NCBI GenBank assembly: GCA_963383645.1
Contig: OY726569.1
Span: 26,049,054-26,113,053, forward strand
DNA: 64,000 nucleotides
Reading direction: 5' to 3'
DNA from: Muscardinus avellanarius
Taxonomy: Eukaryota > Chordata > Mammalia > Rodentia > Gliridae
The first letter of the stretch is position 1; every line of letters begins with the position of its first letter. Position numbers and translations under genes: made by a program. Positions 24,634 to 37,581 of this stretch are shown one piece after another. Below the pieces are notes generated by a model. That model was not told the DNA's origin and searched no databases. It saw only the letters and a list, made by a program, of their open reading frames with translations.

Positions 24634-25184
24634 TTTTATTTTGTGGTACTGGTGATGAAACCCAGGGGCTTTCTACCTCCAGGCTATACTTCCAGGCCTA
24701 TTTTATATTTTATTTTTATGTATTTATTTTTGCGGGTCTGGGGATGGAACCCAGGGGCATTTGACTCCGAGCTATACCCCCTGCCCTATTTTTTTATTCT
24801 TTATTTTGAAACTGGGTCTCACTGAGTTGCAGATGGCCTCACTAAGTAGCTGAGGCTGTCCGCGAACCGTAATCCTCAGGTCTCAGCCTCCTGAATGCTG
24901 GGATTACAAGCGTACGCTACCATGCCTGGTTCTATTTTATATTTTATTTGGAAACAGGGTCTCACTAAGTTGCTGAGAGCTTCACTAGTAACTGAGGCTG
25001 GCTTCGAACTTGTGATCCTTCTGTCTCAGCTTCCCAAGTACTGAGATTATAAGTGTGTGCCACTTGCCAGGCTTGGAACACACTTGTAATCCCAGTAGTC
25101 GGAAGGCTGAAACAGGAAGATCATGTGTTTGAAGACAGCCTCAGCAAGTCGTGAGACTTTCAACCTAGTGAGACTCTATTAAAA

Positions 25185-25223
<39 letters not shown>

Positions 25224-25327
25224 AATCAGGCTGCAGGTGCAGCTCGGAGGAAGTTTCTCTGGGTTTAATCCTCGGTACCACACACAAAATGCAATTTTTT
25301 TCAAATTACATTCTTTCAGGACTTCAG
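22562..25327. repeat. SINE cluster upstream of the first recognised RPGRIP1 exon
   Basis: Minus-oriented copies lie at about 22575-22740 (continuation of the copy split by the RPL17 pseudogene), 22800-23005, 23010-23150, 23160-23285, 23465-23520, 23540-23740, 24530-24600, 24640-24700, 24730-24930 and 24935-25075. Plus-oriented copies lie at about 23770-23955, 23960-24180, 24190-24400, 24470-24530, 25080-25190 and 25225-25290. About 23286-23464 is unique. Tetranucleotide runs include TTTA at about 24595-24635 and AAAT at about 25180-25222. No coding exon is recognised. Confidence 0.8.
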
Positions 25328-25460
25328 GTAAGAATATGAAATCTCTACCACCCTCAGGCAGGATGAGCCGGCAGGAACTGCAGGAAAGTCTGTTTCAACT
25401 TCGTGAGGAGCACATGCTGGTGAAGGAGCTCTTCTGGAAGCAAAAGCATGAAATCAAAAG
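25328..25460 (+). CDS. RPGRIP1: RPGRIP1 window exon 1
   Basis: It encodes [20 protein letters not shown]...[14 protein letters not shown], close to the human [23 protein letters not shown] block, and ends AG|GTATAT. The first ATG of the window frame is at 25336-25338. The start is set at 25328 (after acttcag) because the family reads K-G-K-N-M here with a likely g|gt split. An alternative AG at 25318-25319 would start it at 25320 and shift the incoming phase. In known orthologues this is an internal exon, preceded by one encoding about 28 N-terminal residues. Confidence 0.85.
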
Positions 25461-25626
25461 GTATATATAGTTTTTCTTAAATTGTTGTTGATATTATTAA
25501 TTATTGTACTGGGGATTGAACCTAGGGGCATTCTACCTCTGAACTGCTTTCCCAAACCTATTTTTTATTCTTTATTTTGAAACAGGGTCTCACTATGTTG
25601 CAAGGGCCTAACTGCCATGCCCAGCT

Positions 25627-25673
<47 letters not shown>

Positions 25674-27395
25674 GTACTGGGGTTCCTGGAATCCCTTCTA
25701 CCTCCAGGCTACACTCCCAGACCTATTTTTTTATATTTGTGTTTGGAAACAGGGTCTCTTAAACTAGCGAGGGTAGCTTCGAACCTGCGCGATCCTCCTG
25801 TCTCCTCCACCTCCCAAGCGCGGGGATTGCAAGCATGCGCCACCACGCCCGGCTTCATTAAAAAATTTATTTATTTATTTATTTATTTTTTTTTTTTTTT
25901 GCGGGTCTGGGGATGGAACCCAGGGGCATTTGACCTCTGAGCTATATCCCCTGCCCTATTTTTTATTCTTTATTTTGAAACCAGGTCTCACTGAGTTGCA
26001 GAGGGCCTCACTAAGTACCTGAGGCTGTCCGCGAACCATGATCCTCCAGGTCTCAGCCTCCCGAATGCTGGGATTACAAGCGTGCGCCACCACGCCCGGC
26101 TCTAAAAAATTTAAAGTAATAAACCAGAACAGTGGTTCATGTCTGTAATCCCAGTACTTGAGAGGCAGAGACAGGGGATCATAGGTTCGCGGACAGCCTC
26201 AGTATTTAGGAAGACTGTCATTAACTTAATGAATCATGTCTCAAAATAAAAAACAAAGAACATTTGTATTGACTCAGCAATTCTATTTCTAGTAATTTAT
26301 TATATATAGTATATATAAAATATATAAATAAATATAAATATATATCTAAATATATATATATATTATATATTTTTTCTGGTACTGGGAATGGAACCCAGGG
26401 ACATTCTACTCCTGAGTGACACCCCCAGCCCTAGTTTTTTATTCTTTATTTTGAAACAGAATCTCACTGAGTTGCAAAGGCCTTACTAAGTAGCTGATGC
26501 TGGCTACAAACCATGATCCTCCTGTCTCTGCCTCCCAACTGCTGGGATTACAAGCCTGTGCCACCTACCTGGCTCAGCATTATTCTTTATTTTGAAGCAG
26601 AGTCTCACTAAATTGCAGGGGGCCTCATTAAGTAGATGAGGCTGGCCTCGAACCTGGATCCTTCTGTCTCATCCTCCCAAGTACCGAGATTACATGCCCA
26701 GGTTCTCACAGTTCTAAAAGCTAGATCAGGGTACCAACATGATGCAGACCGCCTTCCTAGCTTGCAAACTCTTTTTGTTGTGGCATCACTTGGTAGAGAG
26801 GTAGACAGGAAACTTTCCTTCTTTCACTGATTTTTTTTTGTGTGTGTGTGTGGTACTGGTGATTGAACCCAGGAGTATTCTATCTCTGAAATACATCCCC
26901 ATCCCTATTTTATTTTAAAACAGGGCCTCGTTAGGTTGATGAAAATCTCACTTTTTTTTGTGTGTGTGGTACTGGGGATGGAACCCAGAGGCATTATATC
27001 TCCGGGCTACACCTCCAGCCCTATTTTATAATTTATTTGGAAACAGGGTCTCACTAAGTTGCTGAGTCTCACTAAGTAGCTGGGGCTGGCTTCCGAACCT
27101 GCAACATCCTCCTGTCTCATCTTCCCAAGCTCTGGCATTACAAGTGTGTGCCACCACGCCTGGCTTTCCTTTTTTTTTTTTTTTTTTTTTTATGGAACCC
27201 GGGGCATTCTTCTAGTGACACTCCCAGCCTTATTTTTTATTCTTTATTTTGAAACAGGGTCTCACTGAGTTGCAAGGGGCCTCACTAAGTAGCTGAGGCT
27301 ATCCATGAACCACAATCCTCCTGTCTCAGCCTTCCAAAAGCTGGGATTATAAGCGTGAACCACCATGCCTAGCTCCTATTTTTATTTTGTTTTTT

Positions 27396-27430
<35 letters not shown>

Positions 27431-30400
27431 CTTATTTTGTGGTCCTGGGGTTCCTGGAAGTCCTTCTATCTCTGGGCTACACTCCCAGAGCTATTTTTTA
27501 TATTTTTATTTAGAAACAGGGTTTCTTAAACCAGCGAGGCTCTCCTGTCTCTGCCTCCCAAGCGTGGGGATTACAAGCGTGGGCCACCATGCCCGGCATC
27601 CTATTTTTATTTTGAAATGGGGTATTGCAAAGTTGATGAGAGGCTTGCTACTTGTTGAAGCTGTCCTTGAACCTGTGATCTTACTGTCTCAGCCTCCCAA
27701 ATCTATGGGATTATAGACATACACCACCAGGCCCAGATTTTTCCTTCTCTTATTGTAAGGCCACAGTTCTATCTGATTAGGGTTTCATTCTTTTGACTTC
27801 CTACATGCCAGGTGTGGTGGCACACACTTGTAATCTAGTACTTGAGAGGCTAAGACAGGAGGATCACAGTTTTTTGGCCAGCCTCAGCAATTTAGAGAGG
27901 CTACTACAATTTAGTGAGGCCCTTTGCAGCTCAGTGAGACCCTGTTTCAAAATAAAGAATAAAAAATAGGGCTGTAGGTGTAGCTCGGAGGTAGATGTAG
28001 ATGCCCCAGGGTTCCATCCCCAGTACCAGGGGAAAAAAAAAATCAAGATCAGCCTGGGCAACTTAACAGGTCCGTTTCTCAAAATAAAAAATAAAAAGGA
28101 GCCAAGTATGGTGGTGCACACCTATAATTCCAGTACTTGGGAGGCTGAGACAGGAGGATCACAGGTTTTTCAGCAAATTTGCCAGGCCTTCTGCAAATTA
28201 GTGAGGCCCTGTCTAGTTCACAGACAGCCTCAGCTACATAGTGAAGCCCTTTGCAACTCAGTTAGACGCAGTTTTCAAATAAAATAAAGCCGGGCGGTGG
28301 CACACGCTTGTAATCCCAGCATTTGGGAGGCTGAGACCGGAGGATCATGGTTTGTGGACAGCCTCAGCTACTTAGAGAGGCCCTTCGCACCTCAGTGAGA
28401 CCCTGTTTCAAAATAAAGAATAAAAAGTTGGGCAGGGGGTGTAGCTCGGAGGTCAAATGCCTCTGGATTCAATCCCCAGACCCGCAAAAATAAATAAATA
28501 AATAAATTAAAAATAAATTTAAAAAAATAATAAAAGATCTGGGATGTTGCTCAGAGGTAGAATCCCCCTGGGTTTCATCCCCAGTACCACCTAAATAAAT
28601 ACATAAATTTAATAAATACATACAGAAATACATACATAAATAGTTTATAAAAAGGCCTAGGGGTGTAGCTCAGAGATAGAATGCACCTGGGCTCCCTCTT
28701 CAGTGTCATGAAAGAAAAGGAACAAAGAAGGAAAGAAGGGAGGGAGGGAGGAAGAGGACAGAGCTCTGTGATAGAACATCCCTGAGTTCAACCCCCAGCA
28801 CTGCTAAACTAATTAACTTTACTTATATTTATCGTTTTTATTCGTGCATTGTAGTATCACATCATAATGTAAATCCTGTTGTCAGTGACCTATATGCACA
28901 CAGCACTTGGCGCGCCCTCCCCCGCCAGCCCATTACCGCTCTTTTAAATTGGTACTTTCTGTTTCTTTTGTGGCTATAAATCGGTATGGAAATAAATATA
29001 CAATTCTAAAATAAATATATATGCAAATACATTGGGGAAAGACCTCCCGATTCCGTTTACTAAGATGTGTGCGTGATCACCGTAGCGGAGGGATGGACAC
29101 CACGGTGTCGCCCGGGGACGGAGAACCGTTTTGGTGTGATTTCTGAGCCACGGTCGATCTATTCGTATCACGATCGACGCCTCGTCACTAAAGCTGTAGA
29201 AACCCAAGAGGAACCCGCCTTCTCTCTTGCCACAGGCTGAGCGCGACCTTACTCGGATTCGCCGCCGCGGGCCGGGAGCTGCGGGCGGCCGGGAGGCCGA
29301 AGTCCGAACCCGGCGGGCGGCGCCCCCCGCGCCCCCGGTCCCTCGCCCCGCCCCCAGCCCGTCGCCCCGCCCCGCGCCCCGCGCCGCGCCGCGCCCCGCC
29401 CCCCGCGCCGCGCCCCGCCCCCGCCGCCCGCAGGGAGCCCACGCCGCCCCCCGCCCCGGCCCCCGCCCCGGCCCCCGCCCGCGCCCCCAGCGGGCGTCCG
29501 CAGCTGCGCTCCGCGGGCCCGGGCCGGCCGAGGCCCCAGGGTGAGGGTGGGGCGGCGCCCCGGGACCGGCGAGGGGGGGGGGTCCACTGCCCGCCACGGT
29601 CTCCGCCCTTCTGTGTGCCGTCCGCTACCCCATCTTGTTCCTTTGTTCTGCCTCGACTTCCTAGACCTCCCTAAAATCTCTTTTTCCCGAGGGGGATGTC
29701 AGGTTTAAAAACCTCAGTTCAGGGCTGGAGATAAGAGTTGAGGGGTAGGGCGCCTGCCTAGCATGCCCAAAGCCGGCTCCCCCCGCAGCAGCAGCAACAC
29801 ACGCACACAGTTTCCAATAGGAAAGGTCTGCGGAGCTCGAGAAGAGATGCAGAGGAAGCTGTGGTCCTGCTCCGGCGTGCGTGGGCCCTCTGCTCAGGCT
29901 CGGTGGCTGGAGAATCAGGGTTTCCAGAACCCTGTGCCTCTGGAGCTCGCTGCTTAGCCTTCTGGGGAAGTGGACTCTTTGTTTGTTTGGTACTGGGGTT
30001 CCTGGAAGCCCTTCTACTCCGGGATACACTCCCAGACCTATTTTTACATTTTTATTTGGAAACAGGGTCTCCTAAACCAGCACGCACGGCTGGCTTCGAA
30101 CCTGCGCGATCCTCCTGTCTCTGCCTCCCAAGCGCGGGGATGACAAGCGTGCGCCACCACGCCCGGTGGAAGTGGACTCCTTTGAAACCCAGGTCAAACC
30201 TAAGTCCATGCTCTCCCTCAAAACACACACACACGCACACACGCGCACACACACACATAGAATTCGCACAAAATATCTCGGGGCTAGCTGGGTGTGGTAG
30301 GACACGCTAGTAATCCCTTTACTTGGGAGGCCCAGACTAGAGGATCGCAGGTTCTAGGACAGCCCCAGCTACTGAGGCCGTCCGCAAATTTGAGACCCTG

Positions 30401-32079
30401 TTTCAAAATAAATAGTTAAAAAGCTGAGTGTAGTGGCCCTCGCTTTTTTTTTTTTTTTTTTTGGTGGTACTGGGGTTCCTGGAAACCCTTCTACCTCCTG
30501 GTTACACTCCCAGACCTATTTTATCTTTTTATTTGGAAACAGGGTTGGCTCCGAACCTGTGTGATCATCTTCCTGTCTCCGCCTCCCAAACTCAGGGATT
30601 ACAAGCATATGCCACCACCCCGTGGCTCTCGTTTTTAATCCCAGTATTTGGGAGGCTGAAACAGGAAGTATCTTTTTTTCGAGGACAGTCACAGGAAGTA
30701 CTGAGTCATCAACGTAGACAATGTTTCATAACAAAAATGAAAAATAGGGCTTTGGGTACAGCTCGGAGGTAGACTGTCCTAGGTTCAATCCCCAGTACAG
30801 GGGGGAAAAAAAAATCTCAAAAGCCGGGTGTGGTGGCATATGCTTGTAATCCCAGTCCTTGGAAGGCTGAGACTGGAGGATCACAGGTTCTTGGACAGCC
30901 TCAGCTACTTAGTGAGATCCTTCACAACTTAGTGAGACCCTTTTTCAAAGTTAAAGAATAAAAAATGCTGGTTGTATCCCAGAATTTGGGTACTGAGAGT
31001 GGAAGATGGGGGTTCCCGGACAGCCTCAGCTACTTACTGAGGCCCTTCACAACTCAGTGAGACCCTGTTTCACAAGTAAAGATCGAAAATATAGGCCGGG
31101 CGTGGTGGTGCACCGTAATCCTAGCATTCGGGAGGCTGAGACCGGAGGATCGCGGTTCGCGGACAGCCTCAGCTACTTAGTGAGGCCCTCTGCAACTCCG
31201 TGAGACCCGGTTTCAAAATAAAGAATAAAGGCCCGGCTCGGTGGCGCACGCTTGTAATTCCTGTGCCTGGTAGGCAGAGACAGGAGGATCATGCAGGTTC
31301 GAAGCCAGCTTCGCTGGCTAAAGAGACCCTGTTTCCAAATAAAAATATAAAATAGGTCTGGGAGTGTACCCCGAAGGTAGAAGGGACCCCAGTACCACCC
31401 CCCCCAAAAAAAAATAAAGAATAAAAAATAGGGCAGGGGTTGTAGCTCAGAGGTCGAATGCCCCTGGGTTCCACCCCTATACCTGCAAAAAAAAAAAAAA
31501 AAAAGAAAATATAGGGCTGGGAGTGTAGCTCGGAGGTACAATGCTCCCTCCATCCTCAGTACCTAAAAATAAATAAATAAATAAATAAAAATAAATAAAA
31601 AAATAGAGCTCGGGGTATAACTGGGAGGTAGAATGCCCTGGGTTCAATTCCCAGCACCATCTAAAAAAAGGAGAAAAAAAGAAAAGAAAAGAAAGAAAAA
31701 AACATTTGGGCTTAGATTCCCAATGCCCATTCCTGAGGTCCAGGCCTAGCAGTCAGCTACAAAGGACCAGTGTGGTTTCTTCTTTTCCTCTACCAAATGA
31801 CTGAGGCTGAGCCTTTTTTCTGGCTGCTGTGAAACCCAACACTGAATATCCATGAATATCCAGAGTGAAGACACCTCATTTCCATGGATCTACAGCAGGG
31901 GTGAATGAGTCTGCGTGAAGGAAATCTACTGTTGATATTTTATTTAAATTCTCATTCCCCCTCCTCCCCCTCCTCCTCCCCCTCCTCCTCCCCCCTCCTC
32001 CCCCTCCTCCCCTCCCCCTCCCCTCCTCCTCCCCCTCCCCTCCTCCTCCCCCTCCCCCTCCCCTCCTCCTCCTCCTCCT

Positions 32080-32138
<59 letters not shown>

Positions 32139-32303
32139 GTACTGGGGATGGAATCTAGGGGCATTCTACTTACAAGTTATAACACCAGGCATGTTTTATT
32201 CTTATGTTTGGAACCCAAGTTGCTGTGGCTGGCTGCAAACCTGTGATCCTCCTGTCTCAGCCTTCCAAGTACTGGGGTTACAAATCTGTGTCACTGCACC
32301 TGG

Positions 32304-32387
<84 letters not shown>

Positions 32388-35115
32388 GAAGATTGAACCC
32401 TAGGGCATTCTACTCCAAACTACACCCCAACCCCTTTTTTATTATTATTATCATTATTATTATTTGTGGTACTGGGGATTGAGCCCAAGGGCATTCTACT
32501 TCCAATCTATACCCCCAAGCCTGTTTTTTATTTATTTATTTACTGTTGATCTGGGGATGGAACCCAGGGGCATCTGACCTCCGAGCTACACCCCCTGCCA
32601 TATTTTTTATTCTTTATTTTGAAACAGAGTCTCACTAAGTTATAGAGGGCCTCACTAAAAATAGCTAAGGCTTCCAAGAATCACTATCCTCCGGTCTCAG
32701 CCTCCCGAACACTGGGATTGCAAGCGTGCCCCACCGAGCCCAGCTTCCAGGCCTGTTTTAGTTTTATTTTGAAACAGGGTCTTGCTAGGTTGATGGGAGT
32801 TTCACTACCTCCTGAGGCTGTCCTTCAATCTGTAATCCTCCTGTCTCAGCCTCCCAAGAACTGGGATTATAAACCCCACGCCCCCACAGTGTGTGGATCT
32901 TCTGTCTACACTTTCAGGGCCCAGGGACAGGCCCAGCTACACCGCCCCTCCCGCATTCAAGGAGCCTGTGACAAATGGAAACCCTGGAGTGGAAGTCAGC
33001 AGTGAGCCCGGAGAGCTGTAAGTCCTCTGCATTTATCACACCATTGCCCCTGCAGCTGTAGTCAGAAATACCAAGTGACTTAAACACTGAATGTGGCTGA
33101 TTTCCCCATAAACACGAAAGCCAACTCTAGGTCAGATTCCATCAGGGTTAAAAGTAGAAAACAGCCGGGCATGGTGGCACACGCTTGTAATCCTCGCGCT
33201 TGGGAGGCTGAGCAGGAGGTTCGCGAAGGTTCGAAGCCAGAGGCTGGCTTAAGAGACCCTGTTTCCAAATAAAAATGTAAAATAGGTCTGGGAGTGTAGC
33301 CCGGAGGTAGAAGGCCCCTGGGTTCCATCCCCAGTACCACCAAAAAAAGAAAAAGAAAAGTGGAAAACAATATCTGGGCATGGTGACACAAGTTTGTAAT
33401 CCCAGTACTTGGGAGGCTGACAAAGGAAGACTGCAGGTTCGAGACCAGCCTCAGCAATTTTGTGAGGCCCTCTGCAACCTAGTGAAACCCTGTTTCAAAT
33501 TAAAAAAGGGCTCAGAATGTAGCTCAGAGGCAGAATGCCCCTGAGTTCAATCCCAGTACCACACTCAAACACACATACAGACACAAAGAATAGAAAAATA
33601 AAACAATTTCTCTGTTCTCTGAGGAAAGGAAAAGAAAGGGCCTTTTCTATTTATTCATTTATTTATTTATACTGCAGAGTGAACCAGGGGCATTCCACCT
33701 CATAGCTACACCTTCAGCCCTACTTTTGTTTATTTATTTATATGGTACTGGGGATGAAACCCAGGGGGCCTTCTACTCAGAGCTAAGCCCCCAGACCTAT
33801 TTATTTATATTTTATTTAGAAACAATGTCTCACTAAGTTGGAAAGGGCCTCACTACGCTGTCAGGCTGGTTTTGGACCTGTGAACCTCCTGTCTCAGCCT
33901 CCCAAGTACTAGAATTACAAGTATGTACCACCACACCCAGCTCTTATTTTATTTTTGTTTTTTCTGTGCTGGGACTTCAACCCAGGCCTTTGCACTTGCT
34001 AGGCAGATGTTCTATGATTGAACCCAGGGGCATTCTACCTCTGAGCTACACCCCCAGACCAATTTTTTCTATTTTCTTTTTCTGTGTGTGTGGTACTTGG
34101 GAGTAGAACCCAGGGGCTTTCTATCTCCCAGCTACACCCCAGCCCTATTTTATATTTTATTTGGAAACAGGGTTTCACTAAGTTGCTGAGAGCCTCACTC
34201 AGTAGCTGAGGCTGGCTTCAAACCTGTGCGATCCTCCTGTCTCAGCCTCGCAAGTGCTGGGATTACAAGTGTGCACCACCACGCCCGGCTTCCTATTTTA
34301 TGATTTATTTGGAAACAGGGTCTCACTAAGTTGCTGAGAACCTCACTAAATAGCTAAGGCTGGTTTCGAACCTGTGTGATCCTCTTGTCTCAGCCTCCCA
34401 AGATCTGGGATTACAAGAATGCGCCACCACACCCGGCTTTATTATTTATTTTGAAACAGGGTCTTTTTTTTTTTTTTTTTGTGGGTCTGGGGATGGAACC
34501 TAGGGGCATTCTATCTTTGAGCTACACCCCCTGCCTTATTATTTATTCTGAAACAGGGTCTCACTAAGTTGTGGAGGGCCTCACTAAGTAGCTGAGGCTG
34601 GCCGTGAACCGCGATCCTCCGGTCTTAGCCTCCCATGGGATAACAAGCCTGCGCCACCACCCCCGGCTTCAGACCTCAATTTTATTTTATTTTATTTATT
34701 TGTTTATATTTTGGTGGTACTGGGGGTGGAACCCAGGAGCTTTTCTACCTCCGGGATATACTCCAAGACCTATTTTATACTTTATTTGGAAACAGGATCT
34801 CACTAAGTTGCTGAGAGCCTCAGTAAGTCACTAAGGCTGGCTTCGAACCTGTGCGATCCTCCTGTCTCAGCCTCCCAAGTGTTGGTATTACAAGTGTGGG
34901 CCACCATGCCCGGCTGACCTCAATTTTATTTTTTACTGATTTATTTTTTGGTGGTACTGGGGTTCCTGGAAACCCTTCTACCTCTGGGCTACACTCCCAG
35001 ACCTATTTTATCTTTTTATTTGGAAACAGGGTCTCTTAAGCCAGGGAGGCTAGCTTCGAACCAGCACGATCCTGTCTCCACCTCCCAGAAGGGGATAACC
35101 ATGCCTGGCTAAATT

Positions 35116-35162
<47 letters not shown>

Positions 35163-37538
35163 TTTTTGCGGGTCTGGGGATGGAACCCAGAGGCATTTAA
35201 CCTCCGAGGTATACCCCCTGCCCAATTTTTTAATTCTTTATTTTGAAACAGGGTCTTACTGAGTTGTGGAGGGCCTCACTAAGTAGCTGAGGCTGTCCGC
35301 AAACCGCGATCCTTCAAGGCTCAGCCTCCCGAATGCTGGGATTACAAGCATGTGCCACCACGCCCGGCTTCAATTTTATTTTATTTTATTTTATTTTTAT
35401 TTTTATTATTATTTTTTTTTTTTGTTGGTACTGGGGTTCCTGGAAGCCCTTCTACCTCCGGGCTACACTCCCAGACTTAGTTTATATTTCTGAAACAGGG
35501 TCTCTTACGCCAGCACGGCTGGCTTCGAACCTGCGCGATCCTCCTGTCTCCGCCTCCCAAGCGCGGGGATTACAAGCGTGCGCCACCACGTCCGGCCTTC
35601 AATTTTATTTTGAAATAAGGTCTCAAACCTGGTGTGGTGGCGCAGGCTTGTAATCCCATCATTCCAAGGCTGTGACCTGAGGATCGCGGTTCAAGCCATA
35701 GCTACTTAGTGAGGCCTTGTTTCCAAATAAAGAATAAAAAATAGGGCAGGGGTTGCCGGGCTTGGTGGCGCACGTTTATAATCCCAGCATTCGGGAGGCT
35801 GAGACCTGAGGATCGCGGTTCACGGCCAGCCTCAGCTACTTAGTGAGGCCCTGTTTCAAAATAAAGAATAAAAAATAGGGCAGAGGGTGTAGCTCGGAGG
35901 TCAGATGCCTCTGGGTTGCATCCCCAGACCCACACACATACACACACAAGAAAAGAAAAGAAAAGAAAGAAACAAGGTCTCATTAGATTTTTTTTGAGAA
36001 TCTCACTACTTGCTGAGGCTGTCCTCAAACTTTTGATTCTCTTGTCTCAGCCTCCCAAGTACTGCACCACCACGCCAGGCTTAATGCTCCTAATTTCTTT
36101 CTTTTTTTTTTTTTTTTAGTTACTGAGGATGGAACTCAGGGGCATTTTACCTTTGAGGGACACCCCCAACCCTTTTTTTATTCTTTATTTTGAAACTGGG
36201 TCTCAGTGAGTTGCAAAAGGCCTCACTATGTTGCTGTCTGTGAACCCAGATCCTCCTATCTCAGCCTCCCAAATGCTGGGATTACAAGCGTGCGCCACCA
36301 CGCCCGGCTAATGTTCCTAATGCTAACAGTAAAATTCCTTTCAGTAAAGTCGTGATTTTGACTGAGCCCGTTGGTCTGTGTATGCCTAACAGCGCCCACA
36401 TAACGGCCAACAATACTGTGCAGGTGGAGGAACCACCCACGTCTCCTGAGAAGATGGGGCCCAAGTATGAGCATTTCGAATGCACAAGCTCCCTGGCGTG
36501 TGCTCAGAAGGCTGAGGAACTTCGGTAAGGTGACATTCCGCACCGCATAAGCATAATGCACTGAAAAAGTAGGAGAGTCTTATTTGCACCTTTCTTCCAT
36601 CTCAGAGGAAAAGAGAGCATTTGAAATTAAATTTAGTCTGAGAAGTAGACCTGGGGTCTTACCAGGTTATAAAGTGAATTAACCTAACAAGGAAGATTCT
36701 GTATCATCAAAAATTTGCTGTTTTATTCATAGGAGGAAAACTCTTTCATCCTCATTCCCAGATAGAGGTCCTCAGCACTCACCGTGCATCAATTCCTGCA
36801 GAATTTTTCTTAAAAATAGACTATATCTGGACGAGGTGGCACACGCATGTAATCCCAGTACTTCAGAGACTATGACAGGAAGATCACAAGTTCAAAGCTG
36901 GCCTTGGCAACTCAGAGAGGCCCTCAGGAACCTAGCAAGACACTTTTTCCAAATAAAAATTAAAATTAAAATCAGGCTGGAGCTGGGCGTGGTGGTACAC
37001 GCTTGTAATCCCAGCATTTGGGAAGCTGGGACAAGAGGATCGCGGTTCACGGACAGCCTCAGCTACTTAGTGAGGCCCTTCGCAACTCAGTGAGACCCTG
37101 TTTCAAAATAAAGAATAAAGAATTAGGGCTGGAGGTGTACCTCAGAAGTAGAGTACCCCGGGGTTCCATCCTGAGACCCGCAAAAAAAAAAAAAAAATCA
37201 GGCAGGCTGGGGATGTAACTCAATGGTAGAGTGCCTCTGGGTTTAATCCCCAATACCACAAAGAAAAACCCCCAAATTTTATTTTATTTATGTATTTACT
37301 TATGTATGTATTTATTTACTTAATGTGTGTATGTTACTGGGGATTGAACTCTGGGGCATTCTACCTCTGATCTACATCCTAGCCCTATTTTTTATTTTTT
37401 ACTTTGAGATGGGTTCTCACTAAATTGCAGAAGGCCTCACTAAATAGGTGAGGTTGGCTGCAAATCTGAGATCCTCCTGTTTCAGATTCCCAAGTACTGA
37501 GATTATAAGCATATGCCACCATACCTGGCTAGTGTTGG

Positions 37539-37581
<43 letters not shown>

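Larger units (their letters stand above)
29541..32917 (+). other. RPGRIP1 intron (window exons 2-3)
   Basis: About 29541-29975 is mostly unique, with a degraded ID monomer at 29722-29800. SINEs follow. Minus-oriented copies lie at about 29985-30165 (subfamily C), 30465-30625, 32140-32305, 32465-32525, 32550-32745 and 32750-32880. Plus-oriented copies lie at about 30290-30415, 30625-30800, 30825-30965, 31100-31220, 31225-31410 (C), 31425-31480, 31515-31560 and 31610-31665. About 31690-31950 is unique. Long pyrimidine tracts lie at 31960-32135 and 32305-32368. Confidence 0.75.

Noticed and set aside
28974..29597. Long minus-strand open frames rich in Gly/Ala/Arg over the GC-rich exon
   Set aside because: They are the complement of the GC-rich RPGRIP1 exon. 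There is no family match, and the plus-strand frame has conserved ends and matching splice phases.
31905..32482. Ser/Pro/Leu- and Glu/Arg-rich open frames
   Set aside because: Translation of (TCC)n and (TC)n microsatellites.
33018..33090. Extension of window exon 3 past its donor to encode the human VSGSNS residues
   Set aside because: The next codon in frame is TAA and the site is a consensus GTAAGT donor.
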